This document shows, piece after piece, positions 35,471 to 44,713 of a stretch of 64,000 nucleotides of DNA; position 1 is the first letter of the stretch, and every line of letters starts with the position of its first letter. The notes under the pieces were generated by a model, which did no database searches, was not told the origin of the DNA, and saw only the letters and a program-made list of their open reading frames with translations. Source of the stretch: Archangium sp. (GTDB lineage Bacteria > Myxococcota > Myxococcia > Myxococcales > Myxococcaceae); contig JAUXRX010000057.1 of NCBI GenBank assembly GCA_030681645.1, positions 186,001 through 250,000 on the forward strand, in the 5' to 3' direction. The translations under genes were made by a program, and so were the position numbers.

Positions 35471-35893
35471 CTATGCACGGACCACAGGACGATGTGTGGC
35501 CGCCGGTGCAGAGAGGTAGCGCCCGAACTGCTGGTCCATGCCGAGGATGTGGGTGTGCAGCCAGGCCACCATCACCTTGTGCACCTTGATCGCCAGCCAC
35601 GCGGTCTCGCCGGTCTGCTGGTACTCGGCCTTGATCTGCAGGAACAGCTCGACGAAGCGGTCGTGGACGCCTTTGTGGATGGCGAAGAAGGGGTACCCGG
35701 TTTCCTTCATCTTCCGCTCCTCGCAGCCGAAGTGCTCGACCACGTAGTCGCCGAGGAAGTCGAGCATCTCGACCACCTGCTGGTGGTCCCCTTCACGCAG
35801 GGAGGCCTCGAGCCTGCCCACGCGCGCAAACAACTCCTGGTGCTGACGGTCGATCTCTTCGACTCCGAGTTCGAAGCGCGTTTCCCATTGCAT
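35471..35893 (-). CDS. Bacteriohemerythrin
   Basis: A 140-aa four-helix protein that binds O2 at a non-haem di-iron site. The ligands are all visible: GVEEIDRQHQELF, VEHFGCEERKM, FFAIHKGVHDRF and VAWLHTHILGMDQQF. Length fits the single-domain family (about 130-150 aa). There is no signal peptide. Likely roles are oxygen storage or delivery, or sensing in motile cells. It is flanked by two inverted copies of a REP-like repeat. Confidence 0.92.
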   Translation of the reverse strand: MQWETRFELGVEEIDRQHQELFARVGRLEASLREGDHQQVVEMLDFLGDYVVEHFGCEERKMKETGYPFFAIHKGVHDRFVELFLQIKAEYQQTGETAWLAIKVHKVMVAWLHTHILGMDQQFGRYLSAPAATHRPVVRA

Positions 35894-35950
35894 GGCTCGG
35901 CCTCCGGCGTCCGGCGAACACCCTCGCCGCGGCGGCGTCGTTGATCTCGA

Positions 35951-37606
35951 TCAACTCACCCGGCCGTTTGGCTTGCCCTCTCCCCGGCCCTCTCCCCCTC
36001 GGGGAGAGGGAGACACGAGTTCGAGCTGCGTCTCGGCCGCCGCCGCGATGCGATTCGACTGGCGCGATCGATATGCCGCCGCTTCACGCACGGCCTGCGC
36101 CAGGTGCTTCTGCCCGTCCGCCAGCGGTGACGCCCTGCCCTGCAGCGTCGAGAACGGAATCGCCGCCGACCTCGCGCTCGCTACCCGCTTCGTCAGATCC
36201 CGCTCGAGCAGTCGCATCACCGCTGCGTCCACCTCCGGCGGGATCTCCGGGCGGATCGCCGACGGCGGACGCAGGGCCATCTCCAGCACCTCGTACCGTT
36301 CCTGCTCGCTCGCGCCCGTCGAGAACAACGGCCGCCCCGTCAGAGCCTCGTGCAGCGTCAGCCCCACCGCGAACAGATCCGCCCGCCCATCGAGCGGCTT
36401 GTCCGTCAGCTGCTCGGGCGCCAGGTAGCCGGGCTTGCCCTTGATGTACCCGGCCGCCGTCATCCGGGCCGCGCCCATGCTCGCCCGCGCGATGCCGAAG
36501 TCCGTCAGCTTCACCTCGCCCAGCGTCGACACCAGGATGTTCGGCGGGTTCACGTCACGGTGAACGAGGTTGAGCGGCTGCCCATCGGACCCCGAGCGGT
36601 AGTGCACGTACTCCAGCGCCGCCAGCAGCTCGACGGCCAGGAAGGAGACCGCCGCGATCGGCAGCCCCAGCTTGTGCGCGTCCATCACCCGCTTCAGCGA
36701 AAACCCCTCCACGTATTCCATCGCCAGGAACCACGTGTCGCCGAAGCGCCCGAAGTCCATCACCTGCACCACGTTCGGGTGGTTGAGCCGGCTGCACAGC
36801 GCCGCCTCCTGCCGGAACAGCTCGATGAAATCGAGGTCGTCTGCGTAGCTCGGCAGGATCTTCTTCACCGCCACGGTCTTCTCGAAGCCGCCCTCCGGGG
36901 AATAGCTCGCGCGAAACACCTCGGCCATGCCGCCCGCCCCGATGCGCTCGTGCAGCAGGTATTTCCCCAGCAAGTCGCGCGCGCGCACCGCCGCCAACGC
37001 TTCTTCCGCGCGGCGGTTGAAGTGCCCCACGAAGGCCGCGGTCACCAGCCCCGAGCAGAAGAGCAGGAACGCCCGCGTCACGATCATCGGCGCCTGCAAC
37101 GTCACCCAGATGTCCGCCGGCAGCTTCGGCGCAGCCACCAGGAAATAGAGCGCCAGGTACTCGCCCGCCGCCAGCCCGCCTGCGAGCACCGCCAGCGACT
37201 TCGAGCCGCGCAGCGCCGAGAGCGCCACCAGCGTGCCCCAGATCGCCAGGGGCGGCGCGGTGAGCGCGTATTCCGCCCCGCGCGCCCGCGTGTCGACCAG
37301 GAAGATCAGCGCCGGCGCCGACACTTCGATCGCCACGTTGAGCCAGGCCACCGCCGGCTTGAACCACCCCCGCCGCAACAGCCACCACTGCGCGCCGTAC
37401 CAGGTGGCCAGCAACCCCAGCAGCACCGCCAGCGAGTACGAGAGCCGCGCGCCGATCAACGGCTGCAGCGCCAGGGCCGCCAGCCCCGACGCCGCCGTGG
37501 CGAACACCATGAAGCGGGCGACCGACAGCTCCCGCGCCGGGGCGTCTCTGGTCAGGTGCTCGCGGAGGGCCCGGGTGCCGGCGTTGGTGGGGGCGCTGGC
37601 GGCCAT
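35951..37606 (-). CDS. Membrane Ser/Thr protein kinase with N-terminal membrane domain
   Basis: A 551-aa protein. Residues about 30-195 contain six or so membrane helices (VFATAASGLAALALQPLIGA, YSLAVLLGLLATWYGAQWW, FLLFCSGLVTAAFVGHF). The kinase domain, about 215-480, has IGAGGMAEVFRA, VAVKKIL, the catalytic loop HRDVNPPN (Asn where Lys is usual), TDFGIARA and YLAPEQ. The kinase therefore sits behind the membrane part rather than before it, the reverse of most PknB-like kinases. The last 20 residues (SPSPRGGEGRGEGKP) are encoded by the REP-like copy at 35971-36012. Divergent from the large lipoprotein gene. Confidence 0.88.
   Translation of the reverse strand: MAASAPTNAGTRALREHLTRDAPARELSVARFMVFATAASGLAALALQPLIGARLSYSLAVLLGLLATWYGAQWWLLRRGWFKPAVAWLNVAIEVSAPALIFLVDTRARGAEYALTAPPLAIWGTLVALSALRGSKSLAVLAGGLAAGEYLALYFLVAAPKLPADIWVTLQAPMIVTRAFLLFCSGLVTAAFVGHFNRRAEEALAAVRARDLLGKYLLHERIGAGGMAEVFRASYSPEGGFEKTVAVKKILPSYADDLDFIELFRQEAALCSRLNHPNVVQVMDFGRFGDTWFLAMEYVEGFSLKRVMDAHKLGLPIAAVSFLAVELLAALEYVHYRSGSDGQPLNLVHRDVNPPNILVSTLGEVKLTDFGIARASMGAARMTAAGYIKGKPGYLAPEQLTDKPLDGRADLFAVGLTLHEALTGRPLFSTGASEQERYEVLEMALRPPSAIRPEIPPEVDAAVMRLLERDLTKRVASARSAAIPFSTLQGRASPLADGQKHLAQAVREAAAYRSRQSNRIAAAAETQLELVSPSPRGGEGRGEGKPNGRVS
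35971..36012. repeat. REP-like family C, copy 3, in the kinase 3' end
   Basis: The arms CCCTCTCCCC (35988-35997) and GGGGAGAGGG (36001-36010) form the same hairpin as copy 2, in opposite orientation. It lies inside the kinase coding region just before its stop. Confidence 0.85.
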
Positions 37607-37714
37607 GGCGGCTCAGGGTAGCCGAAGCGCGCTCCCGTCTCGACTTCAGCGAGCCTGAGCGAATAGGGTCCGGCCCCGTTCCAAAAGGGGCAGTACCAGG
37701 GAGTCGGACGCCAC

Positions 37715-39760
37715 ATGAAGCAACTGACGATCACCACGATCCTCGCGGGCGCGCTGCTGTTCGCCTGCACGCCACCGGCGACCAAGTGCACCACCTTCGC
37801 CGACTGCCTGACCAACCAGGTCTGCGTCCAGGGAGAATGTCGCGGCGGCCTCGCCGGCGGCACGGGCGGCAGCGGTAACGGCCAGGGCGGCGGCGTGGGC
37901 GCAGGTGGCGGTGGCGGCACCACCAGCGGCGGCGGCACGGGCGGCTCCGGCGGCGGCGTCACCGGCGGCGGCACCGGCGGCGGCGTGACGGGCGGCGGCA
38001 CCGGCACTGGCGGCGGCGGCCTGGTCGAGCCCGACGCAGGCGTGAACCCCACCTACGACGGCGGCTGCGGCCCCCCGATGCCCGGCAACCCCACCATTCG
38101 CCGGCTCTGCGCGGCGCCCACCCTGAGCGAGTGCGACGGCCCCACCGACTCCGCCCTCACCAGCGGCAGCGTCCCCGCGGCGCGCCTCAACGGCACCCAG
38201 GGCAACGGCTTCGATGACGACTGCGACGGCGAGGTCGACGAGGGCTGCTTCTGCCCCGCCAACGGCGTCACCAAGGACTGCTACCTCGTGCCCGCCACCC
38301 AGGTCAGCGACGTCAGCGGCCTCCCCGTGGGCTGGTGCACCAACAACGCGAAGGGCAGCCTCGACTGCTCCGGCGGCGAGCTCGCCACCTGGTCTGGCGT
38401 GTGCCGCGGCGCGCAGCCCCCTGCGCTCACCGATTCCTGCGCGTCCGGTGACTACAACTGCGACGGCCTCTCGGGGAACAACGCGGCCGAGGGCTGCATG
38501 TGCCCCAACAGCGTGCAGTGCCCGAGCAACACCATCACGCTCGCGCCGTACCCGAACCCCAACGCGATCCCCATCATCGACGGCTCGCAGTGGATCACCG
38601 ACGTCGCCGCCCGGAACCGCACCACCAACTGGGCGTGGACCGTGCTCGGCGGCGACTGCGACAACGTGCTGCCCAACCCCACCTTCGCCATCTACAACCA
38701 GACCAACTCCACGATCGGCGGAGCGCGCCGCGGCACCCGCACCGGCGTGCGCCTCGACGCCACGCAGACGCCCGCCCGGTACGTGGTGCAGGCCAATTCC
38801 CCCCTCATCGGCATCCAGGCGACGGCGTACGGCAACGGCGCCAGCGGCGGCCAGGTCTTCCCCGCCTTCGGCCTGTCCGGTGACTACATCGTGCAAGGCG
38901 AGTTCACCCTCGACGGCCGCACCTACAGCTGCACCCAGAAGGTCCAGGTGCGCGCCCCGGGCATCCGCGCAGAGCTGTGCTGGGACAACGTGGGCAGCAA
39001 CGACGTCGATCTCCACTTCGCCCGCCTGCAGGGCAACACCTGCACCACCCGCGGCTGGACGACCACCTGCATGAACGGCAACGGCTCGGTCCAGGACTGC
39101 TACTACTCGACGCTCTCGAGCTGCCCGAACGGGAGCACCACCACCGGCTGGGGCTACACCGCGTCGGCGACCACGGCCTGCCAGGGCTGGTCGAGCAGGC
39201 GCACCTCGGCCTGCAGCAACCCCCGCCTCGATCGCGACAACGTCTCGTGCACACGCGGCGAGACCGACCCGACCGCGGGCTCGTTCTGCGGCCCGGAGAA
39301 CATCAACCTCGACAACCCCAACAACGATGACGCCTTCGTGGTCGGGGTGAACATGTACTCGGGCGCGAACAGCAAGCCGCACGTGAACCTGTACTGCAAC
39401 GGTGAGCGCGTGGTCTCCGTCGGCTACAACCCGGCGACGGGCCAGACGGCCTTCCCGCTGCTGAGGAACGCGGGCGCGGGCACCTCGGGCGACTTCTGGA
39501 CGGTGGCGACCATCAAGGCGAACGTCGCGGGCGGCAACCTGGCCTCGTGCACGGTCACCACCGTCCCCTCCCGGGTGGCCAACGCCAGTCGCGATGGCCT
39601 GCCGAACATGGGCTCGACCGGCAACGACATCTGCGTGGACTCCGCCGCGACCGACGCGACGTTCCGCTACACGTCCAAGGCCTTCGTCGAGAACGCCACG
39701 GGCCAGGGTCTGGCGCCCGGCGCGCAGCCGATGACGGCGACGCAGTGGTGCAAGCACTGA
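37715..39760 (+). CDS. Large lipoprotein with MopE-like metal-binding motif and Gly-rich linker
   Basis: A 681-aa protein with lipobox LLFAC (Cys at 18), a Cys knob (CTTFADCLTNQVCVQGEC) and a roughly 60-residue Gly/Thr/Ser linker. Next come Cys-rich stretches with DDDCDGEVDEGC, the MopE-like putative Ca-binding motif seen in myxobacterial surface proteins. Residues about 390-590 form a beta domain with ELCWDNVGSNDVDLHFARL and NPNNDDAFVVGVNMYSG, resembling YfaP-like or jelly-roll domains. The protein is probably on the cell surface. It is divergent from the membrane kinase, 108 nt apart. Confidence 0.82.
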   Translation: MKQLTITTILAGALLFACTPPATKCTTFADCLTNQVCVQGECRGGLAGGTGGSGNGQGGGVGAGGGGGTTSGGGTGGSGGGVTGGGTGGGVTGGGTGTGGGGLVEPDAGVNPTYDGGCGPPMPGNPTIRRLCAAPTLSECDGPTDSALTSGSVPAARLNGTQGNGFDDDCDGEVDEGCFCPANGVTKDCYLVPATQVSDVSGLPVGWCTNNAKGSLDCSGGELATWSGVCRGAQPPALTDSCASGDYNCDGLSGNNAAEGCMCPNSVQCPSNTITLAPYPNPNAIPIIDGSQWITDVAARNRTTNWAWTVLGGDCDNVLPNPTFAIYNQTNSTIGGARRGTRTGVRLDATQTPARYVVQANSPLIGIQATAYGNGASGGQVFPAFGLSGDYIVQGEFTLDGRTYSCTQKVQVRAPGIRAELCWDNVGSNDVDLHFARLQGNTCTTRGWTTTCMNGNGSVQDCYYSTLSSCPNGSTTTGWGYTASATTACQGWSSRRTSACSNPRLDRDNVSCTRGETDPTAGSFCGPENINLDNPNNDDAFVVGVNMYSGANSKPHVNLYCNGERVVSVGYNPATGQTAFPLLRNAGAGTSGDFWTVATIKANVAGGNLASCTVTTVPSRVANASRDGLPNMGSTGNDICVDSAATDATFRYTSKAFVENATGQGLAPGAQPMTATQWCKH

Positions 39761-39773
39761 CACTGAGTCTGGT

Positions 39774-39900
39774 TTGCCCTCTCCCCGACCCTCTCCCCCA
39801 CCAGCGAAGCCGGTTCAGCGGAACGCTGGACCAGCGCATCTGAAGCGAAGCGGAAGATGCGCCAAGGCGAAGCGACCAGAGACTCGGGGAGAGGGAGACA
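39774..39900. repeat. REP-like family C, copy 4, split by an insert with a family A copy
   Basis: The left arm CCCTCTCCCC (39789-39798) and right arm GGGGAGAGGG (39886-39895) match copy 3 but are separated by 87 nt instead of 3. The insert contains a CCAGCG/CGCTGG hairpin (39801-39829) and a diverged family A repeat (39839-39882). It lies between the large lipoprotein gene and the second Mla ATPase gene. Confidence 0.75.
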
Positions 39901-39910
39901 GTTTGCGTCC

Positions 39911-40585
39911 GTGAGCACCCTCTCGCTCCGAGGCATCACCAAGCGCTTCGGCGCAGCCACCATCCTCGAGGGGCTCTCGGTGGAGATACCCCTCACGGGC
40001 ATCACCTTCATCGTGGGCACCTCGGGGAGCGGCAAGTCGGTGCTCTGCCGCCTCGCGGTGGGCCTGCTCAAGCCCGACGCGGGCGAGGTGTTTCTCTTCG
40101 ACCAGCGCGTCGACACCATGCCCGAGCGCAAGCTGCAGCAACTGCGCGCGCAGGCGCCATACCTGGTGCAGGGCCCGGCGCTGCTCGACTGGCTGACCCT
40201 CTTCGACAACGTGGCGCTGGCCGACCCGAAGTCGCGCGAAGACGGGCGGGCCGAAGCGGCGATGACGCGGCTGGGGCTGATGCAGTTCTCGGGGCGGAAG
40301 CCGCCCGAGGTGGGCCCCGGCATCCGCAAGCGGGCCGCCATCGCCCGGGCGCTGGTGCTGGAGCCTGAGGTGCTGCTGCTCGACGAGCCCACCACGGGGC
40401 TGGATCGGGAGGCGGCGGGCCAGGTGAACGACGCCCTGGCCCTGGTGCGCGAGCAGGGGTTGGGGGTGGCCCTGGTGTCCCACGACTACGACGCGCTCGG
40501 AAAGCTCGCGGACCGGGTCGTTCAGGTGAAGGATCGGCAGGTCGGCTACTGCGGCCCGGCGAAGGACTTCCCGCGAGAGAGATGA
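39911..40585 (+). CDS. MlaF-like ABC ATPase with degenerate signature motif
   Basis: A 224-aa nucleotide-binding subunit from GTG 39911. Walker A is GTSGSGKSV (36-44), the Q-loop is in LVQGPALLDWLTL, and Walker B with catalytic Glu is VLLLDEPTTGLD (D158, E159). The switch His is present in LVSHDY (H191). The signature is broken: VGPGIRKR (134-141) replaces LSGGMRKR, so its own signature face should be inactive. This is the exact complement of the ATPase at 27 kb. An MCE gene follows after one base, so the pair is the second half of an Mla-type transporter. Confidence 0.88.
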   Translation: MSTLSLRGITKRFGAATILEGLSVEIPLTGITFIVGTSGSGKSVLCRLAVGLLKPDAGEVFLFDQRVDTMPERKLQQLRAQAPYLVQGPALLDWLTLFDNVALADPKSREDGRAEAAMTRLGLMQFSGRKPPEVGPGIRKRAAIARALVLEPEVLLLDEPTTGLDREAAGQVNDALALVREQGLGVALVSHDYDALGKLADRVVQVKDRQVGYCGPAKDFPRER

Positions 40586-40586
40586 C

Positions 40587-41597
40587 ATGGACGAGAGTCG
40601 GCTCGAACTCAAAGTAGGCGCGCTGGTGTTGGCGGCGGTGCTGGGCGCCTTCACCCTGCTCGTGCTGATGGGGGAGCTCTCCTTCGGCGGCGCGAAGAAG
40701 ATCACCGTCGACTTCTCCCACACGGGGAACGTGGTGAAGAACGCACCGGTGAAGCTGGGCGGCGTGGTGGTGGGCAAGGTGGAAGACGTCGAGCTGCTCG
40801 CCTCGCGCCGCGACGCCGAGGGCAGCCCGCTGCCGGTGAAGATGACCCTGGGGCTCACCAACGACGCGGCGGCCTCGCTGCGCACCGACGCGATCGTCAC
40901 CGTGTCGAGCGTGGGCCCGCTGGGAGAGTCCTACCTCGAGGTGTACTCGGGCTCGGCGAAGGACCCGCATGATCCGAAGGTGCCCATTCGCGGGCTCGAT
41001 TCTCCCCGCATCGACGTGGTGAGCAACCGGCTGGCGAAGTTCCTCGACGCGGCCTCGCGCGTGCTCGAGAGCGATCCCGAGGCGCTCACCAAGCTCGTGC
41101 GCGGCGTGGGCGGGCTCACCACCACCGTCGACGGGGTGATCGTCGAGAACCGCGAGCAGCTCAAGACCCTCGCCAGCGAGCTCTCGATCGCGGCCGCCGA
41201 TCTCCGCGTGCTCGCCGCCACCGCCCGCAAGCAGCTGGAGCCGGGCGGCAAGGCCAACGCGCTCCTCGACGACGCGGCGGCGACGGCGAAGGTGGCGCGG
41301 GCCGAGCTGCCCGAGCTCTCGAAGCAGGCGTCGATCGCGCTGGGCGGGCTGGCGCGCGTGTCGGGGCCGTTGACTGAAGAAGACGGTCAACGCCTCAAGG
41401 CGATGATCGTGAAGTACCAGGAGGCCGGCGAGAAGGTCGACGCCCTGGCCAGCCGCGCGGACCGGGTGCTGGCCAAGCTCGAGGCCGGTGAAGGCAGCAT
41501 GGGCAAGGTGTTGAAGGACCCCGCCGTGTACGACGAGCTCAAGACCCTGCTGACCGATGTGCGCAAGAACCCCTGGAAGCTGCTCTGGAAGGACTGA
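40587..41597 (+). CDS. MlaD-like MCE-domain protein
   Basis: A 336-aa protein with an N-terminal membrane anchor (KVGALVLAAVLGAFTLLVLM) and an MCE domain at about residues 38-130 (VDFSHTGNVVKNAPVKLGGV, DAIVTVSSVGPLGESYLEVY). A long helical region follows to the end (about 140-330), with heptad-like Ala/Leu spacing as in MCE proteins that extend across the periplasm. MCE hexamers form the lipid channel of these transporters. The start is 1 nt after the ATPase stop. Confidence 0.92.
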   Translation: MDESRLELKVGALVLAAVLGAFTLLVLMGELSFGGAKKITVDFSHTGNVVKNAPVKLGGVVVGKVEDVELLASRRDAEGSPLPVKMTLGLTNDAAASLRTDAIVTVSSVGPLGESYLEVYSGSAKDPHDPKVPIRGLDSPRIDVVSNRLAKFLDAASRVLESDPEALTKLVRGVGGLTTTVDGVIVENREQLKTLASELSIAAADLRVLAATARKQLEPGGKANALLDDAAATAKVARAELPELSKQASIALGGLARVSGPLTEEDGQRLKAMIVKYQEAGEKVDALASRADRVLAKLEAGEGSMGKVLKDPAVYDELKTLLTDVRKNPWKLLWKD

Positions 41598-41692
41598 GCG
41601 GAGATCGCGCGGGACCGATCCACCCTGGTGCATCGCGCCCGCGCGGATCCGTCCCATCAGGCGCTTAGCCGTTGGCATTCCCCCTGCTGAGT

Positions 41693-41736
41693 GACTCCTC
41701 GACCGCGACGTTCCCGTCAAAGGTCATCGAGGAGTC
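41693..41736 (+). promoter_or_regulatory. Hairpin that sequesters the ribosome-binding site of the MBL gene
   Basis: Perfect 10-bp arms GACTCCTCGA (41693-41702) and TCGAGGAGTC (41727-41736) are separated by 24 nt. The second arm contains GGAG (41731-41734), the Shine-Dalgarno 6 nt before ATG 41741. When folded, the RNA would block translation, as in RNA thermometers or other leader switches. The trigger is not known. Confidence 0.5.
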
Positions 41737-41740
41737 TCCA

Positions 41741-42571
41741 ATGGACGTCCGATTCTGGGGTGTACGTGGCAGCGTGGCGTCATCTGGTTCAAACGTCGCG
41801 AAGATCGGAGGCAACACCTCGTGCCTGGAGCTGGAGAGCCAGGGCCACCGGTTGATCTTCGACGCGGGCACGGGCCTGCGCAGCCTGGGCGACTGCCTGA
41901 TGAAGTCGCCGCCGGTGAAGGCGACGATGCTCTTCTCGCACCTGCACTGGGATCACGTGCAGGGCTTTCCCTTCTTCTCGCCGGCCTTCATGCCCACCAC
42001 CGAGCTGACGATGTACGGGCCGGGCGCCGACGGTGAACAGCAGCTGCAGTCGGTGCTGCGCAAGCAGATGGAGCCGCCGAACTTCCCCGTCCCCCTCTCC
42101 GCCATGCGCGCGAAGATGGACTTCCGCTCGGCCGTGCCCGGCGGGGTGATCGAGACGGGTCCGTTCCGCATCACGCCGTTCGACCTGCCCCACCCCCAGG
42201 GCTGCATCGGGTACCTGGTCGAGGCCGACGGCTGCCGCTTCGCCTACTGCACCGACGTCGAGATGACGCTGGAGTCGCTGCGCAGCGACGTGGGCGACGT
42301 GCTCAGCGGCGTCGACGCGCTGGTGCTCGACGCGCAGTACACCCGCGACGAGTACGAGGGCCGCGTAGGGCCTCCGAAGAAGGGCTGGGGCCATTCCACC
42401 AACGTCGACGCCGCGCGCATCGCGCAGTCGGTCGGCGCGGGGCGGCTGTTCCTCTTCCACCATGATCCCGGTCACGTCGACACCCAGGTGGAGGACATGG
42501 CCGAGGAAGCCCGCCACTACTTCCCCGCCAGCGAGCCGGCCCGCGAGAACAAACGCATCTCCCTGGGGTGA
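41741..42571 (+). CDS. Metallo-beta-lactamase-fold hydrolase
   Basis: A 276-aa protein from ATG 41741 (MDVRFWGVRGSVASSG). The HxHxDH motif is in LFSHLHWDHVQGFPFF, preceded by GGNTSCLEL and FDAGTGLRSLGDCL. Further ligands are YCTDVEM and FHHDPGHVD. The N-terminal FWGVRGS motif is typical of a phosphodiesterase-like MBL subgroup often linked to signalling. The substrate is uncertain; a cyclic nucleotide or related phosphodiester is possible. Its stop overlaps a GTG (GTGA) of the next frame. Confidence 0.9.
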   Translation: MDVRFWGVRGSVASSGSNVAKIGGNTSCLELESQGHRLIFDAGTGLRSLGDCLMKSPPVKATMLFSHLHWDHVQGFPFFSPAFMPTTELTMYGPGADGEQQLQSVLRKQMEPPNFPVPLSAMRAKMDFRSAVPGGVIETGPFRITPFDLPHPQGCIGYLVEADGCRFAYCTDVEMTLESLRSDVGDVLSGVDALVLDAQYTRDEYEGRVGPPKKGWGHSTNVDAARIAQSVGAGRLFLFHHDPGHVDTQVEDMAEEARHYFPASEPARENKRISLG

Positions 42572-42586
42572 CCTTGTTCGCCGCCT

Positions 42587-42630
42587 CTCTGGGTCGCTCC
42601 GCCTCGGCCAGTTCTCCGCTCCGCTCCGAT
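42587..42630. repeat. Dispersed repeat family A, copy 2
   Basis: Same element as 6848-6890 (GGTCGCTCCGCC, GGCCAGTTCTCCGCT). It lies between the MBL gene and the likely start of the sigma-54 activator, or would be translated if the activator starts at GTG 42568. Confidence 0.8.
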
Positions 42631-42681
42631 TCTTTGCCTTGCACCACCGGCCCCTTGGGGTTGGACTCACTGCTCCTCGAG

Positions 42682-44190
<1,509 letters not shown>

Positions 44191-44203
44191 CCGTGGCGAA
44201 GGC

Positions 44204-44263
44204 CCTCGACTTCGCCCGGGCTGAACGGTGCGCCAGTTTCGTTCACGCCGAGAGGAGTCGAGG
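44204..44263. repeat. Inverted pair of family B elements
   Basis: CCTCGACT ... TGAACG (44204-44227) and CGTTCA ... AGTCGAGG (44240-44263) are diverged copies of family B facing each other 12 nt apart. They lie just after the sigma-54 activator and before a secreted-protein gene, and would form a hairpin. Confidence 0.65.
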
Positions 44264-44296
44264 CGCGCGTACGTCCTCGGGACTACGCTGCGGCGC

Positions 44297-44659
44297 ATGA
44301 AACGCCTCTTCCTCGCGATGCTGTCCCTGCCCTGTGTTGCGCTCGCCGATGAGATCGTCAACGCAGCGCCCTCTGCGGCCGAGCTGGGCCGCTACACCGT
44401 CGTCCGCACCCCTGAGCTCACCGCGCGCTTCGACTCGGCGACGGGCGGCACCTGGTACCTGTGCGCGAACAAGAAGAGCAAGCAGGCGTGGTGCAGGGCG
44501 AAGGACATTCCCTCGCTGCCGTCGGGGCCGGTGGGCCGGTACAAGCTGGTCGAGGGCGCCCCGTTGATCCTGATCGACACCGTCACCGGCCGCTCGTGGA
44601 GCCGCTGCGAGCTGCCCACCCCGGAGAAGGGGCTCGCCTGGTGCGCGCTGGAGGAATGA
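44297..44659 (+). CDS. Small secreted protein
   Basis: A 120-aa protein from ATG 44297 with signal peptide MKRLFLAMLSLPCVALA. The mature part is beta-rich and contains two related segments, GRYTVVRTPELTARFDSATG with TWYLCANKKSKQAWCRAKDI, and GRYKLVEGAPLILIDTVTGR with SWSRCELPTPEKGLAWCALE. Each has a Trp and two Cys at similar spacing, suggesting an internal duplication that binds a ligand. The family is not recognised. It ends next to a terminator-like hairpin. Confidence 0.75.
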   Translation: MKRLFLAMLSLPCVALADEIVNAAPSAAELGRYTVVRTPELTARFDSATGGTWYLCANKKSKQAWCRAKDIPSLPSGPVGRYKLVEGAPLILIDTVTGRSWSRCELPTPEKGLAWCALEE

Positions 44660-44684
44660 CTCACGAAGTGGCCCCTCACCCCGG

Positions 44685-44711
44685 CCCTCTCCCCGCTCCG
44701 CAGGGAGAGGG
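44685..44711. terminator. Bidirectional hairpin, REP-like family C copy 5
   Basis: The arms CCCTCTCCC (44685-44693) and GGGAGAGGG (44703-44711) have a 9-nt loop. It lies between the stops of the secreted-protein gene and the converging kinase gene, so it can terminate both. Confidence 0.65.
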
Positions 44712-44713
44712 AG

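Noticed and set aside
42568-42681. GTG 42568 as start of the sigma-54 activator, coupled by GTGA to the MBL gene
   Set aside because: It would translate the family A repeat; the domain begins after ATG 42682. It was kept only as an alternative.
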